64,000 nt of DNA, from positions 62,001-126,000 of the forward strand of contig NZ_QLLC01000001.1 in the NCBI RefSeq assembly GCF_003350205.1, in the 5' to 3' direction. The translations under genes were made by a program, and so were the position numbers. Below are positions 56,607-64,000 of the stretch, piece by piece. Under the pieces are notes generated by a model. It did not search any database. It was not told where the DNA came from and saw nothing but the letters and a program-made list of their open reading frames with translations. Every line of letters starts with the position of its first letter. Position 1 is the stretch's first letter. Origin of the DNA: Brevundimonas bullata. Its GTDB lineage: Bacteria; Pseudomonadota; Alphaproteobacteria; Caulobacterales; Caulobacteraceae.

Positions 56607-59303
56607 TTGACCAACCAACCTATCCAGTTCGCCGCCTCGGCTGTGGTCGCCGCCAACGACAACCTGCCCGCCACCACGCCGCCGCCCGCCGCACCAAGCG
56701 TTCGACTCCTAAAGGGTGAGTGCATCGACACGATGAGCGCGATGACTGCCGAGTCGGTCGATCTGGTGATCACGTCGCCGCCTTACCTGAACATCGGCAT
56801 GCCTTATGGCGACGCCTTCGCGACCATCGAAGACTACATCGAGTTCTCCCGCCAATGGATCACCGCCGCTGCCCGCGTCCTGAAGCCGGGCGCCGCGATG
56901 TGGATCAACGTCGGCATGCACAAGGCGGGTCCGAACAGCCGCGTGCCGTTGACCTACTACCTGTTCCCCCTGATCGCCGGGACGGGCCTGACCTTCGTTC
57001 AGGAGATCGTCTGGGATCGTCGTGCCCACCAGCGCACGACCCAGCGTTTCTCTACCCGCTCTGAACGCTGGCTCTATCTGGTTAAGCCGGGCACGCTCAA
57101 GGGTGCTCGCGGTCGTCCCAAGAACATCGATCCGGTCTTCAATTTGGAAGACGTGCGCATCCCCTGCCAGTCGGCCGACAAGCGCAACAACCTCTCTGGA
57201 GCTAATCCTTCCGACATCTGGGCCTTCACGCAGGTCCACGGAACGTCGAAGGAGCGCACCGCGCATCCGTGCCCGTTTCCGCAAGCCATGATCGAGCGGA
57301 TCGTGTTGGCGTGCTCGAACCCCGGCAACGTGGTGCTGGACCCGTTCGGTGGCTCTGGAACGACTGGCGCGGCGTCGATGGCTCACGGTCGTTCGGCGGT
57401 GATGATCGAGCGCGAGCCGACCTACTGGCCGATCATCGAGAAGCGTCTGGGGCTGAAGGAGGAAGAGAAGCCCGCGACGGTGTTGAACGGCGATTGCCTG
57501 AGCGAAATGGCGAAGATGGCTGACGGCTCGGTCCCGATGATCTTCACCAGCCCTCCCTACAATCTCCGCGAGGGGCAAGGGGGGTTCCCGACGCGCAAGG
57601 GCAAGTGGAACACTGCCAAGCTCCGCGAGGGCTACGACGGGCACAACGACGCGATGCCCTACGAGGATTACGTCGCGTGGCAGAAGGCATTTCTGCTAGA
57701 GTGCTGGCGCCTCATCCCCGAGGACGGTGCCATATTCTACCAACACAAGCACCGCGTTCAGCACGGCGTTCTTCGGACGCCCCACGATCTAAATCCGAGC
57801 TTGCCGCTGCGGCAGATCATCGTCTGGGATCGCGGCTCCGGGATGAACTTCAACCGCAACTTCGCCACGCCTTCCCACGAGGTGATCCATGTGTTCGCCA
57901 AGCCGAAGTTCCGCTTCCGCAAGGGTCACGGGTTGAAGGACGTCATTAAGGTTCTGCCGGATCGGAGGAATCCGCATCCTGCGCCATTCCCGGTCGAAGT
58001 GCCGCGCCTGATCATCGCGGCAACGGACGCAAAAATGGTTCTCGACCCCTTCTGCGGCTCTGGATCGACCGGCGTGGCCGCTCTGAAGGAGGGACGGAAG
58101 TTCGTCGGGATCGAACAGTCGGCTGACTACTGCCGCATGGCCGAGGATCGCCTTGGAGCCATGCGCTCGGAAGATCGCGAGAAAGTCGGATCGGGTGACG
58201 TCGCCAACGACAATGCTGCCCGCAGCGATGGCCGTCCTGTGGTCAAGCCTGTCCGCTCAGAGGCTTCCAACGACAACACGCGCGGCAGCGAGGTCATCCG
58301 ATACGGAACCGTGTGCTCTGGGATCGATGGGGTGAGTTTGGCGTGGGAGCCGCTCGGCGGCTTCAAGCCTGCATTCTTCTCGGAGATCGAACGCTTTCCC
58401 AGCGCGGTGTTGAACCACCACTGGCCCGCCGTGCCGAACCTTGGGAATATGTTGGATATCGACGGTGCCGACTGGCGCGGGAAGCTGGACGTGCTGTGGG
58501 GCAGCAGCCCTTGCCAAAGTTTCAGCCGCACCGGGAAGCGACTCGGCATGGCCGACGCTCGCGGTGAACTCACCCGCAAGTTCGTGGACCTCGCCGACGA
58601 GATCGACCCTGAATTCATCATCCTCGAAAACGTGAAAGGACTCCTCAGTGACAAACGAAACGCCTTCGGCTGCTACCTCGGCGCCCTCGTCGGCGCATCC
58701 GATCCGCTCCTCTGCCGCGAAAAACGCTGGCCGAACTTCGGCTACGTCACCGGAGTTCGCCGACACGTCGCTTGGCGCGTTCTCGACGCGCAACACGGCG
58801 GCGTGGCGCAGCACCGCGAGCGTGTCTTTGTTGTCGGATGTCCTCGAAACGGACCCGATCCCCGAGAGGTTCTTTTTGAACAAGCGAGCGAAGGACGGCA
58901 TTCTGAAACGGCTGCTGGAAAGGCCCGCCACCGCGAAGCGCAAGTTGCCACCCGGCTGGGTCATCGACGCCCTGCGATCTACTTGAACGCTGACGCAACG
59001 CCGAAGTGGGCCGTTGAACAGTCTTACACCCTGCGTGCAGCAGGTGGATCGGGTGGCAAAGCCTGTGTCGTGGTCGATGGGAAAGTGCGTGAGATCATTC
59101 CCGAGGAACGGGAAGGATTGATGGGTATCCCTGTGGGACACACCAATATTCCGTGGCCGGGCAAGGCGCGCTCGCTCGATGTGGCTCGCTACAAGGCCAT
59201 CGGAAATTCGCTGGCCATTCCCGATGTCCGCTGGCTGGGTGAACGCATCAAGCTCGCACGGGCGATCCACAGGGCCGGGATCAACCTCCCGCTGGCGGCT
59301 TAA
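56607..59303 (+). CDS. Triple-domain DNA methyltransferase: two SPPY amino-methyltransferases fused to a C5-cytosine methyltransferase
   Basis: An 898-residue protein with three complete methyltransferase modules. Module 1: TSPPY (56-60), then DPFGGSGTT (245-253). Module 2: TSPPYN (314-319), then DPFCGSGST (480-488). Catalytic motif IV precedes SAM motif I in both, i.e. beta class, modifying N6-adenine or N4-cytosine. Module 3 is C5-cytosine: GTVCSGIDG (567-575), catalytic PCQS (635-638), ENVKGLL (674-680), QHRERVFVVG (735-744) and GNS in the last motif (865-867). The linkers carry recurrent ANDN/SNDN tetrapeptides. The TTG at 56607 has AAGGAG at proper spacing; an upstream TTG lacks one. No matching restriction gene adjoins it. 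Confidence 0.92.
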   Translation: MTNQPIQFAASAVVAANDNLPATTPPPAAPSVRLLKGECIDTMSAMTAESVDLVITSPPYLNIGMPYGDAFATIEDYIEFSRQWITAAARVLKPGAAMWINVGMHKAGPNSRVPLTYYLFPLIAGTGLTFVQEIVWDRRAHQRTTQRFSTRSERWLYLVKPGTLKGARGRPKNIDPVFNLEDVRIPCQSADKRNNLSGANPSDIWAFTQVHGTSKERTAHPCPFPQAMIERIVLACSNPGNVVLDPFGGSGTTGAASMAHGRSAVMIEREPTYWPIIEKRLGLKEEEKPATVLNGDCLSEMAKMADGSVPMIFTSPPYNLREGQGGFPTRKGKWNTAKLREGYDGHNDAMPYEDYVAWQKAFLLECWRLIPEDGAIFYQHKHRVQHGVLRTPHDLNPSLPLRQIIVWDRGSGMNFNRNFATPSHEVIHVFAKPKFRFRKGHGLKDVIKVLPDRRNPHPAPFPVEVPRLIIAATDAKMVLDPFCGSGSTGVAALKEGRKFVGIEQSADYCRMAEDRLGAMRSEDREKVGSGDVANDNAARSDGRPVVKPVRSEASNDNTRGSEVIRYGTVCSGIDGVSLAWEPLGGFKPAFFSEIERFPSAVLNHHWPAVPNLGNMLDIDGADWRGKLDVLWGSSPCQSFSRTGKRLGMADARGELTRKFVDLADEIDPEFIILENVKGLLSDKRNAFGCYLGALVGASDPLLCREKRWPNFGYVTGVRRHVAWRVLDAQHGGVAQHRERVFVVGCPRNGPDPREVLFEQASEGRHSETAAGKARHREAQVATRLGHRRPAIYLNADATPKWAVEQSYTLRAAGGSGGKACVVVDGKVREIIPEEREGLMGIPVGHTNIPWPGKARSLDVARYKAIGNSLAIPDVRWLGERIKLARAIHRAGINLPLAA

Positions 59304-59713
59304 GCCGCATCAGCGTTGGGGCGAAATACATCGGGCCAAAGGTTCAGTGGCAGGGAGTAAGGCTCATGCCCAACGATGTCGCTGAACACCTCGACTGTCC
59401 GCTTCAACGCCGCGACGTTCATGAACTCCAGATGCTCAAGTGCCGCCCAATCGCAGCGCCGAGCCAAACCAGTCTGCATCAGCCACTCGGCGACCGCAGT
59501 TTGATCTTCGACCGGGACGAGCAGTGCGATTTTGGTGACCGGTCGTAGACCTAGACCGCACCGCACGAACACTGCGTCTGCTTCGGTTGAGCAGATCAGG
59601 AGCAAGTCGTTCATGGGGCTGGAGATAATCCCCCCGGTCTTGGTTTGGCCGAGCACCGCTTCCAACGTCGCTTCGTTGTCGTTCGGGAACTGGAAGACCT
59701 GATGGTAGCTCAT
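59300..59713 (-). CDS. Hypothetical protein (137 aa), island gene
   Basis: A 137-residue soluble protein with mixed alpha/beta character: MSYHQVFQFPNDNEATLEAV at the start, TKIALLVPVEDQTAVAEWL in the middle. Its stop overlaps the stop of the methyltransferase gene (convergent). It starts inside the stop of the upstream small gene (ATGA), so the two are translated together. No family recognised. GC content matches the island. Confidence 0.65.
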   Translation of the reverse strand: MSYHQVFQFPNDNEATLEAVLGQTKTGGIISSPMNDLLLICSTEADAVFVRCGLGLRPVTKIALLVPVEDQTAVAEWLMQTGLARRCDWAALEHLEFMNVAALKRTVEVFSDIVGHEPYSLPLNLWPDVFRPNADAA

Positions 59714-59940
59714 CGCCGGGCCTCCGGCTTCAGCCAGAGCACGGCCCAGCCGACTCGCGCCGCCAGCATTGGACGACCTTCACGGACGAGGGTTTGGAAG
59801 AGTTCGATGAGGGCGTCGGCCGATGGCCCGCGCCCGCCCCGAAGGCACAGATAGTTCTCGGCGCGGCCCAGCCATGCGCTGCTGAAATGTCGATGGGAGT
59901 CGGTGAGGCCGCGTTCGAAGAAGTGCTGATAGATGTCCAT
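59710..59940 (-). CDS. Hypothetical protein (76 aa), island gene
   Basis: A 76-residue, mostly helical protein: MDIYQHFFERGLTDSHRHFS, then SAWLGRAENYLCLRGGRGPS, ending AVLWLKPEARR. It is the first gene of a two-gene unit with the 137-aa gene, with 4-nt overlap. A hairpin with the Shine-Dalgarno sequence in its loop covers the start codon. No family recognised. Confidence 0.65.
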   Translation of the reverse strand: MDIYQHFFERGLTDSHRHFSSAWLGRAENYLCLRGGRGPSADALIELFQTLVREGRPMLAARVGWAVLWLKPEARR

Positions 59941-59963
59941 ACCGGAGGTCTCCTTTCCGGTAT
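59939..59963 (-). promoter_or_regulatory. Hairpin at the start of the small-gene pair
   Basis: On the minus strand ATACCGGA-AAGGAGACC-TCCGGTAT: 8-bp arms with the Shine-Dalgarno AAGGAG in the 9-nt loop and the first two bases of the ATG in the stem. It could be a binding site for a translational or transcriptional autoregulator. Confidence 0.5.
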
Positions 59964-59988
59964 TTATCTACCTATGCCGTCAGTGCGC

Positions 59989-60030
59989 CTCTCGTCGAGA
60001 GCAACACTGCGGCTGCGGTCATTACGACCG
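59989..60030. promoter_or_regulatory. Two palindromes in the divergent region before mod
   Basis: CTCTCG-T-CGAGAG (59989-60001) and CGGTC-ATTAC-GACCG (60016-60030) lie between the divergent small gene and the type III mod gene. They are candidate operator sites for either transcript. Confidence 0.35.
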
Positions 60031-60129
60031 ACTATGACGCACCCACGCCTTAAATGCTTCTGTCTTGACCCCGACCCTTGCGTTTCACCTTGGGCTTTGG
60101 TGTCTAGCTGCTACTAAGATTGAGCGAGG

Positions 60130-62136
60130 ATGTCGGCCACGGGCTATCCACCCCCGCTCGATCATCTCCACATATGCGCGGGGCGCTCTGCATTGTCCGA
60201 AACGTCCTATGATGCTCTCAGTCGGGAAGAGTTAATCCACGCGCTCAGCCGTCGCGATGCTGAGGAAGCGGGCGCGCTGCGACTCCACTATAAGGGCCAG
60301 TCGCTTCCGTGGCGGATTGTTCGGATGGTGAAACCCCGCCGTCAGAAGATCGAGGGGAAGCTTTGCGTCGGTTCCGAGGCGGACCAAGCCTGCAACCTAA
60401 TCGTCGAAGGCGAGAACCTTCAGGCGATGGTCTCCCTCTACAAGTATCGAGGCCAAGCGGACCTCATCATCGCTGATCCGCCCTACAACACAGGCAAAGA
60501 CTTCCGCTACAACGACCGCTGGGACACCGACCCTAACGACCCAGACCTTGGACCCCTTGTGTCGGCTGACGACGGTTCAAAGCACAGCAAATGGCTGCGC
60601 TTCATCGTGCCCCGACTTTGGGCCATGAAGGAGATGCTTCGTCCTTCTGGCGTGCTGGCGATGTGTATCGACCAGCGGGAACTCTACCGACTGGGAATGG
60701 TGCTGGACGAGGTTTTTGGTGAACAAAATCGCCTCGCAATCATCAATTGGCAGAAAACGACACCGAAGAATGACGTGTCGCACGTCTCTGTCACAACGGA
60801 GTATGTGCTGGTCTACGCCAAGAATAAGGATGCTGCGCGAACCCAGCGTAGCGCAAAATCTACCGCGCGGTTCCAGAACCTCGACAACGATCCGCTTGGA
60901 GAATGGAAGCAAGGTGACTTGACGGCACCCGAGCGACGCAAAGCCAGCGACTACGCGATTCAAAATCCTTTTACAGGCGAGTTCTTCGGTCCGGGCAACA
61001 GGCATTGGGCCAGCCGACGCACTCAGATGAAATCGTGGCTGCAAGAGTGGGATGCTGACTACGAAGACTACGACTTGGGGGATGATCGGGGGCTTGCCTT
61101 AGCGATTAAGGGTTGGGCACGGGCCAGCGAGGAGAAGCGGGCTCAGCTTCTCGCTAAGTCGCGAGCGCGCGCGCAAACCCGGCTTGATCAAGGTGCATGG
61201 CCAACCCTTTATTGGGGGCTCGACGGGCTTCAGAAGCCGGTCAAAAAGATGCACAAGGAGTTAGTAAAGGCGGGTGTTGTTCCAACCACTTTCTGGGTGG
61301 AGGAGGACGAAACACCTACCGAGATCGGCGCGGTATCTTGGCTTTCCTCGTTGAGCGGCCGGAGTCGCGATGGGGTTGAAGAGCTTAACGCACTTGTAGG
61401 ACGTGATCACGGCTTCGAGACCGTCAAGCCGCTCAAGTTAATCAAGAAGCTGATCCAAATCTGGTGCCCGCCGACTGGTATTGTCCTCGATCCGTTCGCG
61501 GGCTCAGGCACGACGGCTCACGCCGTTCTTGAACTCAACACCGAAGCTGGTGCGAATCGTCGGTTTATTCTCGTGGAGCAAGGGCGCCCGGAGCGTGGCG
61601 ACCCTTACGCAAGAACCCTGACTTACAAACGTGTCGAACGTGCAATCAGCGGCGAGCGTGTTGATAAGGCAGGGGTCGTAAGCAGAACAGCCACGCCTCT
61701 CACTGGCGGCTTCCGCTATTCCAAGTTGATGCTGGCGGTTGATGCCGACGCGGTGTTGGCGTTGGAACGGGAAGAGATGCTCGATCTGTTGCTTACGTCT
61801 CATTGGGACCAGAGCGAGCGGAGCGCTTCGCACTTGCGTCGGCTTCCGGCGGGCCAGCACGCCCATCTCTTTGCCGTCAGCGCGCGAGGAGAAGGCTTCT
61901 TTCTCGTGTGGAGCGGGCCAAGTAAAGCTTCGGTTTTTGACCGGGCCACGTTTAAGGCGATTGTGGAAGAAGCCAAGAAGGAGGGCCTGTCCGCACCCTA
62001 CCACGTCTATGCAAGAACCTCGATTTACCCCGGTCCCAACATAGAATTTTACCAGATACCGGACCGGATTCTCGATAAACTCGGCTTTAACGACACAACT
62101 CAACCTTACTCATCTGCGGCTGAGCACGCAGGATGA
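60130..62136 (+). CDS. mod: Type III restriction-modification system, Mod (methyltransferase) subunit
   Basis: A 668-residue beta-class N6-adenine methyltransferase that also reads the target site for the complex. DPPYNTG (116-122) is catalytic motif IV, and DPFAGSGTT (454-462) is the SAM motif. The large segment between is the target-recognition region. The order and size fit type III Mod. The start is uncertain: ATG 60130 has its GAGG too close, and TTG 60193 is an alternative. It overlaps res by 4 nt. Confidence 0.9.
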   Translation: MSATGYPPPLDHLHICAGRSALSETSYDALSREELIHALSRRDAEEAGALRLHYKGQSLPWRIVRMVKPRRQKIEGKLCVGSEADQACNLIVEGENLQAMVSLYKYRGQADLIIADPPYNTGKDFRYNDRWDTDPNDPDLGPLVSADDGSKHSKWLRFIVPRLWAMKEMLRPSGVLAMCIDQRELYRLGMVLDEVFGEQNRLAIINWQKTTPKNDVSHVSVTTEYVLVYAKNKDAARTQRSAKSTARFQNLDNDPLGEWKQGDLTAPERRKASDYAIQNPFTGEFFGPGNRHWASRRTQMKSWLQEWDADYEDYDLGDDRGLALAIKGWARASEEKRAQLLAKSRARAQTRLDQGAWPTLYWGLDGLQKPVKKMHKELVKAGVVPTTFWVEEDETPTEIGAVSWLSSLSGRSRDGVEELNALVGRDHGFETVKPLKLIKKLIQIWCPPTGIVLDPFAGSGTTAHAVLELNTEAGANRRFILVEQGRPERGDPYARTLTYKRVERAISGERVDKAGVVSRTATPLTGGFRYSKLMLAVDADAVLALEREEMLDLLLTSHWDQSERSASHLRRLPAGQHAHLFAVSARGEGFFLVWSGPSKASVFDRATFKAIVEEAKKEGLSAPYHVYARTSIYPGPNIEFYQIPDRILDKLGFNDTTQPYSSAAEHAG

Positions 62137-64000
62137 CAAGCATTATAGAACTTCTGCCGTTCCAAGTTCGAGCCTCTCAGCAGATCGTAAACCGTTACCT
62201 GAAGCTGACGGAGGACCCCAAGCGTCCCTCCGTTCACAAAGGATGGGACGTTCCCTACTACCAAGCACTCGCGGCGCTGACAGGCGCAGGGAAAACACCG
62301 ATCCTTGCCGACGCCATCTCTCAGATGCGTGCGACTACGCCAGTTGCCCCTATCGTCCTGTGGATTTCAAAGGCTAAGGCAGTCGTTGGTCAGACTTATG
62401 GAAACTTCGAGCCCGGCGGCAAATACAGCCACCTGATCGAAGCCTATGAGGTGGTCTACCTCGCGGAACTTACGCCTGAGCGCATCGCGGATTCCAGCAC
62501 AGCCTTCGTGGCTCTCACCACGGTGGGCACCTTCAATCAGAAGGATAAGAGCGGTGGCACTCTCAGCGTCCACAAGACAGATGATGATGCTGGCGACGGC
62601 TCTCTTTGGGGCACTTTAACGGCAAGGCTTGGAACGGACGGCAAACGTAGGCCGCTCTTCGTTGTCTACGACGAGGGGCACAATCTCTCGGACCAGCAAA
62701 CCGAATTGCTGCTCGAACTTGAACCAGACGCCATCCTCGTCGCGAGCGCGACGATGCGAACACCGGGTCGCCTCGGCAAGTTGATCGAGCGCCTCAAAGA
62801 AGTCGGTTGGTCCGATCTCGCGCAGGACGACGACAAAACGGACGTGAAACCCTGCCTTGTCACCGCCGTAAGCAGCAAGGCTGTGGTTGATGCGGAGCTT
62901 GTGAAGCAGCAAGTCGTAATCGGCGCGTCCACGTCCATTATGGAGACGATGATCGACTCTCTGATCGAGTCGATGGAAACCGCGACGGAGAAGGCCGAGC
63001 TTCTGCAAGCAGGTTTCTTGCCAAAGGCCATCTACGTCTGCCGCACCAACATCAATCAGGACGATGGTTCGACAGATGTGGTGTCGCGACCGTTCGTGGA
63101 GCGCAAGGCACCTCCGATTCTGATATGGCGCTATTTGGTGGAGCAGAAGGGCGTAAATCCGTCCGAGATCGCGGTCTACTGCGACCTGAAGCTGGATCGC
63201 ACCGCCCATCCGCCGCCGCCTGATTTCAAGCTGTTCTCAGGCGGAGAGCAGGACTTTGCCGTCTTCTCGGCGGGCAACTACCGCCATGTGATCTTCAACC
63301 TGAGCCTTCAGGAGGGTTGGGACGATCCTGCGTGCTGTTTCGCTTACATCGACAAGTCGATGGGCTCCGGCGTGCAGGTCGAGCAAGTCATCGGACGTGT
63401 GCTTCGCCAGCCGGGGGCGAAGCATTACGCCGACGCCGACCTCAACACGGCGACTTTCTTCATCCGCGTCGATGACAAGCAAGAGTTCCCTAAAATTCTG
63501 AGCATGGTTCAGGCCAAGCTTGGGGCCGAAATGCCGGAAGTGAAGGTCGAGGGTTTCAGTGACCCCAAAGACCGCCAGCGCGCCCGCCAAGACGCCAAGA
63601 AGGTTCGCACTGTCCCCGAAATCCATATCGACGCGAGCGAGGCCCTCGGCCCGCTTGCAGACCGCTTGAGCGAGGTCCACGACTATCGTCCCGACAAGGT
63701 GAACACCGCTGGCAAGGGAGAGATGGTGCGGGCCGTTCAGGAAATCGGCACGGGCCAGAAGCCCGACGTGCAGCCGGTTGAGACGCCCCACTCGAACCGC
63801 GTCACAGCCCGCTGGATCGTAAGGCGAGGGATGCAATCGCTATATCCCGAGGCTGCAAAAGCCATTGATTGGGCTGACGGTAGGTTCGACGCCTTCATTG
63901 AGATCACCAGCCCGGCGGCGGCGGCGCTGAGGCAGGATGCTGAGCAACTCGCACTCGCTTACGTCAAGAACAGTGAACTCGTCTTCGAAGAGGAAAACCC
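62133..64000 (+). CDS. res: Type III restriction-modification system, Res subunit (cut by window edge)
   Basis: The first 622 codons of an SF2 helicase/translocase. Walker A TGAGKT (50-55); DEGH box (180-183, in VVYDEGHN); motif III SAT (205-207); motif VI QVIGRVLRQ (418-426). It begins with an ATGA overlap with mod. Type III Res proteins carry a PD-ExK nuclease near the C-terminus, which lies beyond the window. A non-restricting helicase partner cannot be excluded from this part alone, but the tandem with Mod makes Res by far the most likely. Confidence 0.88.
   Translation, partial: MTSIIELLPFQVRASQQIVNRYLKLTEDPKRPSVHKGWDVPYYQALAALTGAGKTPILADAISQMRATTPVAPIVLWISKAKAVVGQTYGNFEPGGKYSHLIEAYEVVYLAELTPERIADSSTAFVALTTVGTFNQKDKSGGTLSVHKTDDDAGDGSLWGTLTARLGTDGKRRPLFVVYDEGHNLSDQQTELLLELEPDAILVASATMRTPGRLGKLIERLKEVGWSDLAQDDDKTDVKPCLVTAVSSKAVVDAELVKQQVVIGASTSIMETMIDSLIESMETATEKAELLQAGFLPKAIYVCRTNINQDDGSTDVVSRPFVERKAPPILIWRYLVEQKGVNPSEIAVYCDLKLDRTAHPPPPDFKLFSGGEQDFAVFSAGNYRHVIFNLSLQEGWDDPACCFAYIDKSMGSGVQVEQVIGRVLRQPGAKHYADADLNTATFFIRVDDKQEFPKILSMVQAKLGAEMPEVKVEGFSDPKDRQRARQDAKKVRTVPEIHIDASEALGPLADRLSEVHDYRPDKVNTAGKGEMVRAVQEIGTGQKPDVQPVETPHSNRVTARWIVRRGMQSLYPEAAKAIDWADGRFDAFIEITSPAAAALRQDAEQLALAYVKNSELVFEEEN

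Overview
The window is a stretch of a GC-rich alphaproteobacterial chromosome. Gene content and order (greA next to an ELM1-family gene, rsmE next to a plant-type gshA, HWE-kinase signalling, SleB-like hydrolases, a Dps of the alphaproteobacterial type) point to the Caulobacterales, most likely Brevundimonas. This assignment rests on recognised proteins and general style; no ribosomal RNA is present. I found no tRNA, rRNA or CRISPR array.

Positions 1 to about 53.9 kb are housekeeping chromosome. They hold carA (cut by the left edge) and carB, oppositely oriented and 3.4 kb apart; then greA, a DUF389 membrane protein, trxB, and an HWE kinase/response regulator pair. Two paralogous SleB-like cell-wall hydrolases flank dps. 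An NAD de novo operon follows (nadA, an M50 protease, nadB, nadC) with a palindromic operator candidate. Next come ilvA, an ogt/ada alkylation-repair pair whose Ada-AlkA fusion has lost its glycosylase core, a PadR/HAAS membrane operon, a TerC/Alx-like transporter with a structured leader, and an M14 peptidase. The stretch continues with a dicarboxylate symporter, a TonB-dependent receptor, nhaA with a structured leader, selO, and a MerR regulator with two acyl-CoA dehydrogenases. It closes with a complete yefM-yoeB toxin-antitoxin pair, a bestrophin-like channel, rsmE, gshA, a hybrid histidine kinase and a TauE-type exporter.

From about 54 kb to the right edge the sequence is accessory: less GC-rich, with more relaxed codon use. 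A DUF72 gene is broken at its entrance. Its 5' end is separated from the rest by about 0.8 kb of foreign DNA that carries a second, divergent copy of the same 5' end, and both junctions share the 7-mer TCGAAAT. Beyond it lies a modification/restriction island. A MarR-like regulator is divergent from a gene for one polypeptide carrying three DNA methyltransferase modules: two SPPY-type amino-methyltransferases followed by a complete C5-cytosine methyltransferase. Two small unknown genes follow, then a type III restriction-modification pair (Mod and Res, overlapping by 4 nt) whose Res subunit runs off the window.

The triple-methyltransferase protein with its own divergent regulator is the most unusual item. 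A single gene could apply three modifications, and the 98-bp region it shares with the regulator contains both an inverted repeat and a hairpin over the Shine-Dalgarno sequence. Other items worth attention are the AdaA-AlkA internal deletion, the nadB C-terminus written by an intergenic repeat, the yefM operator palindrome, and the leaders of nhaA and the TerC gene.
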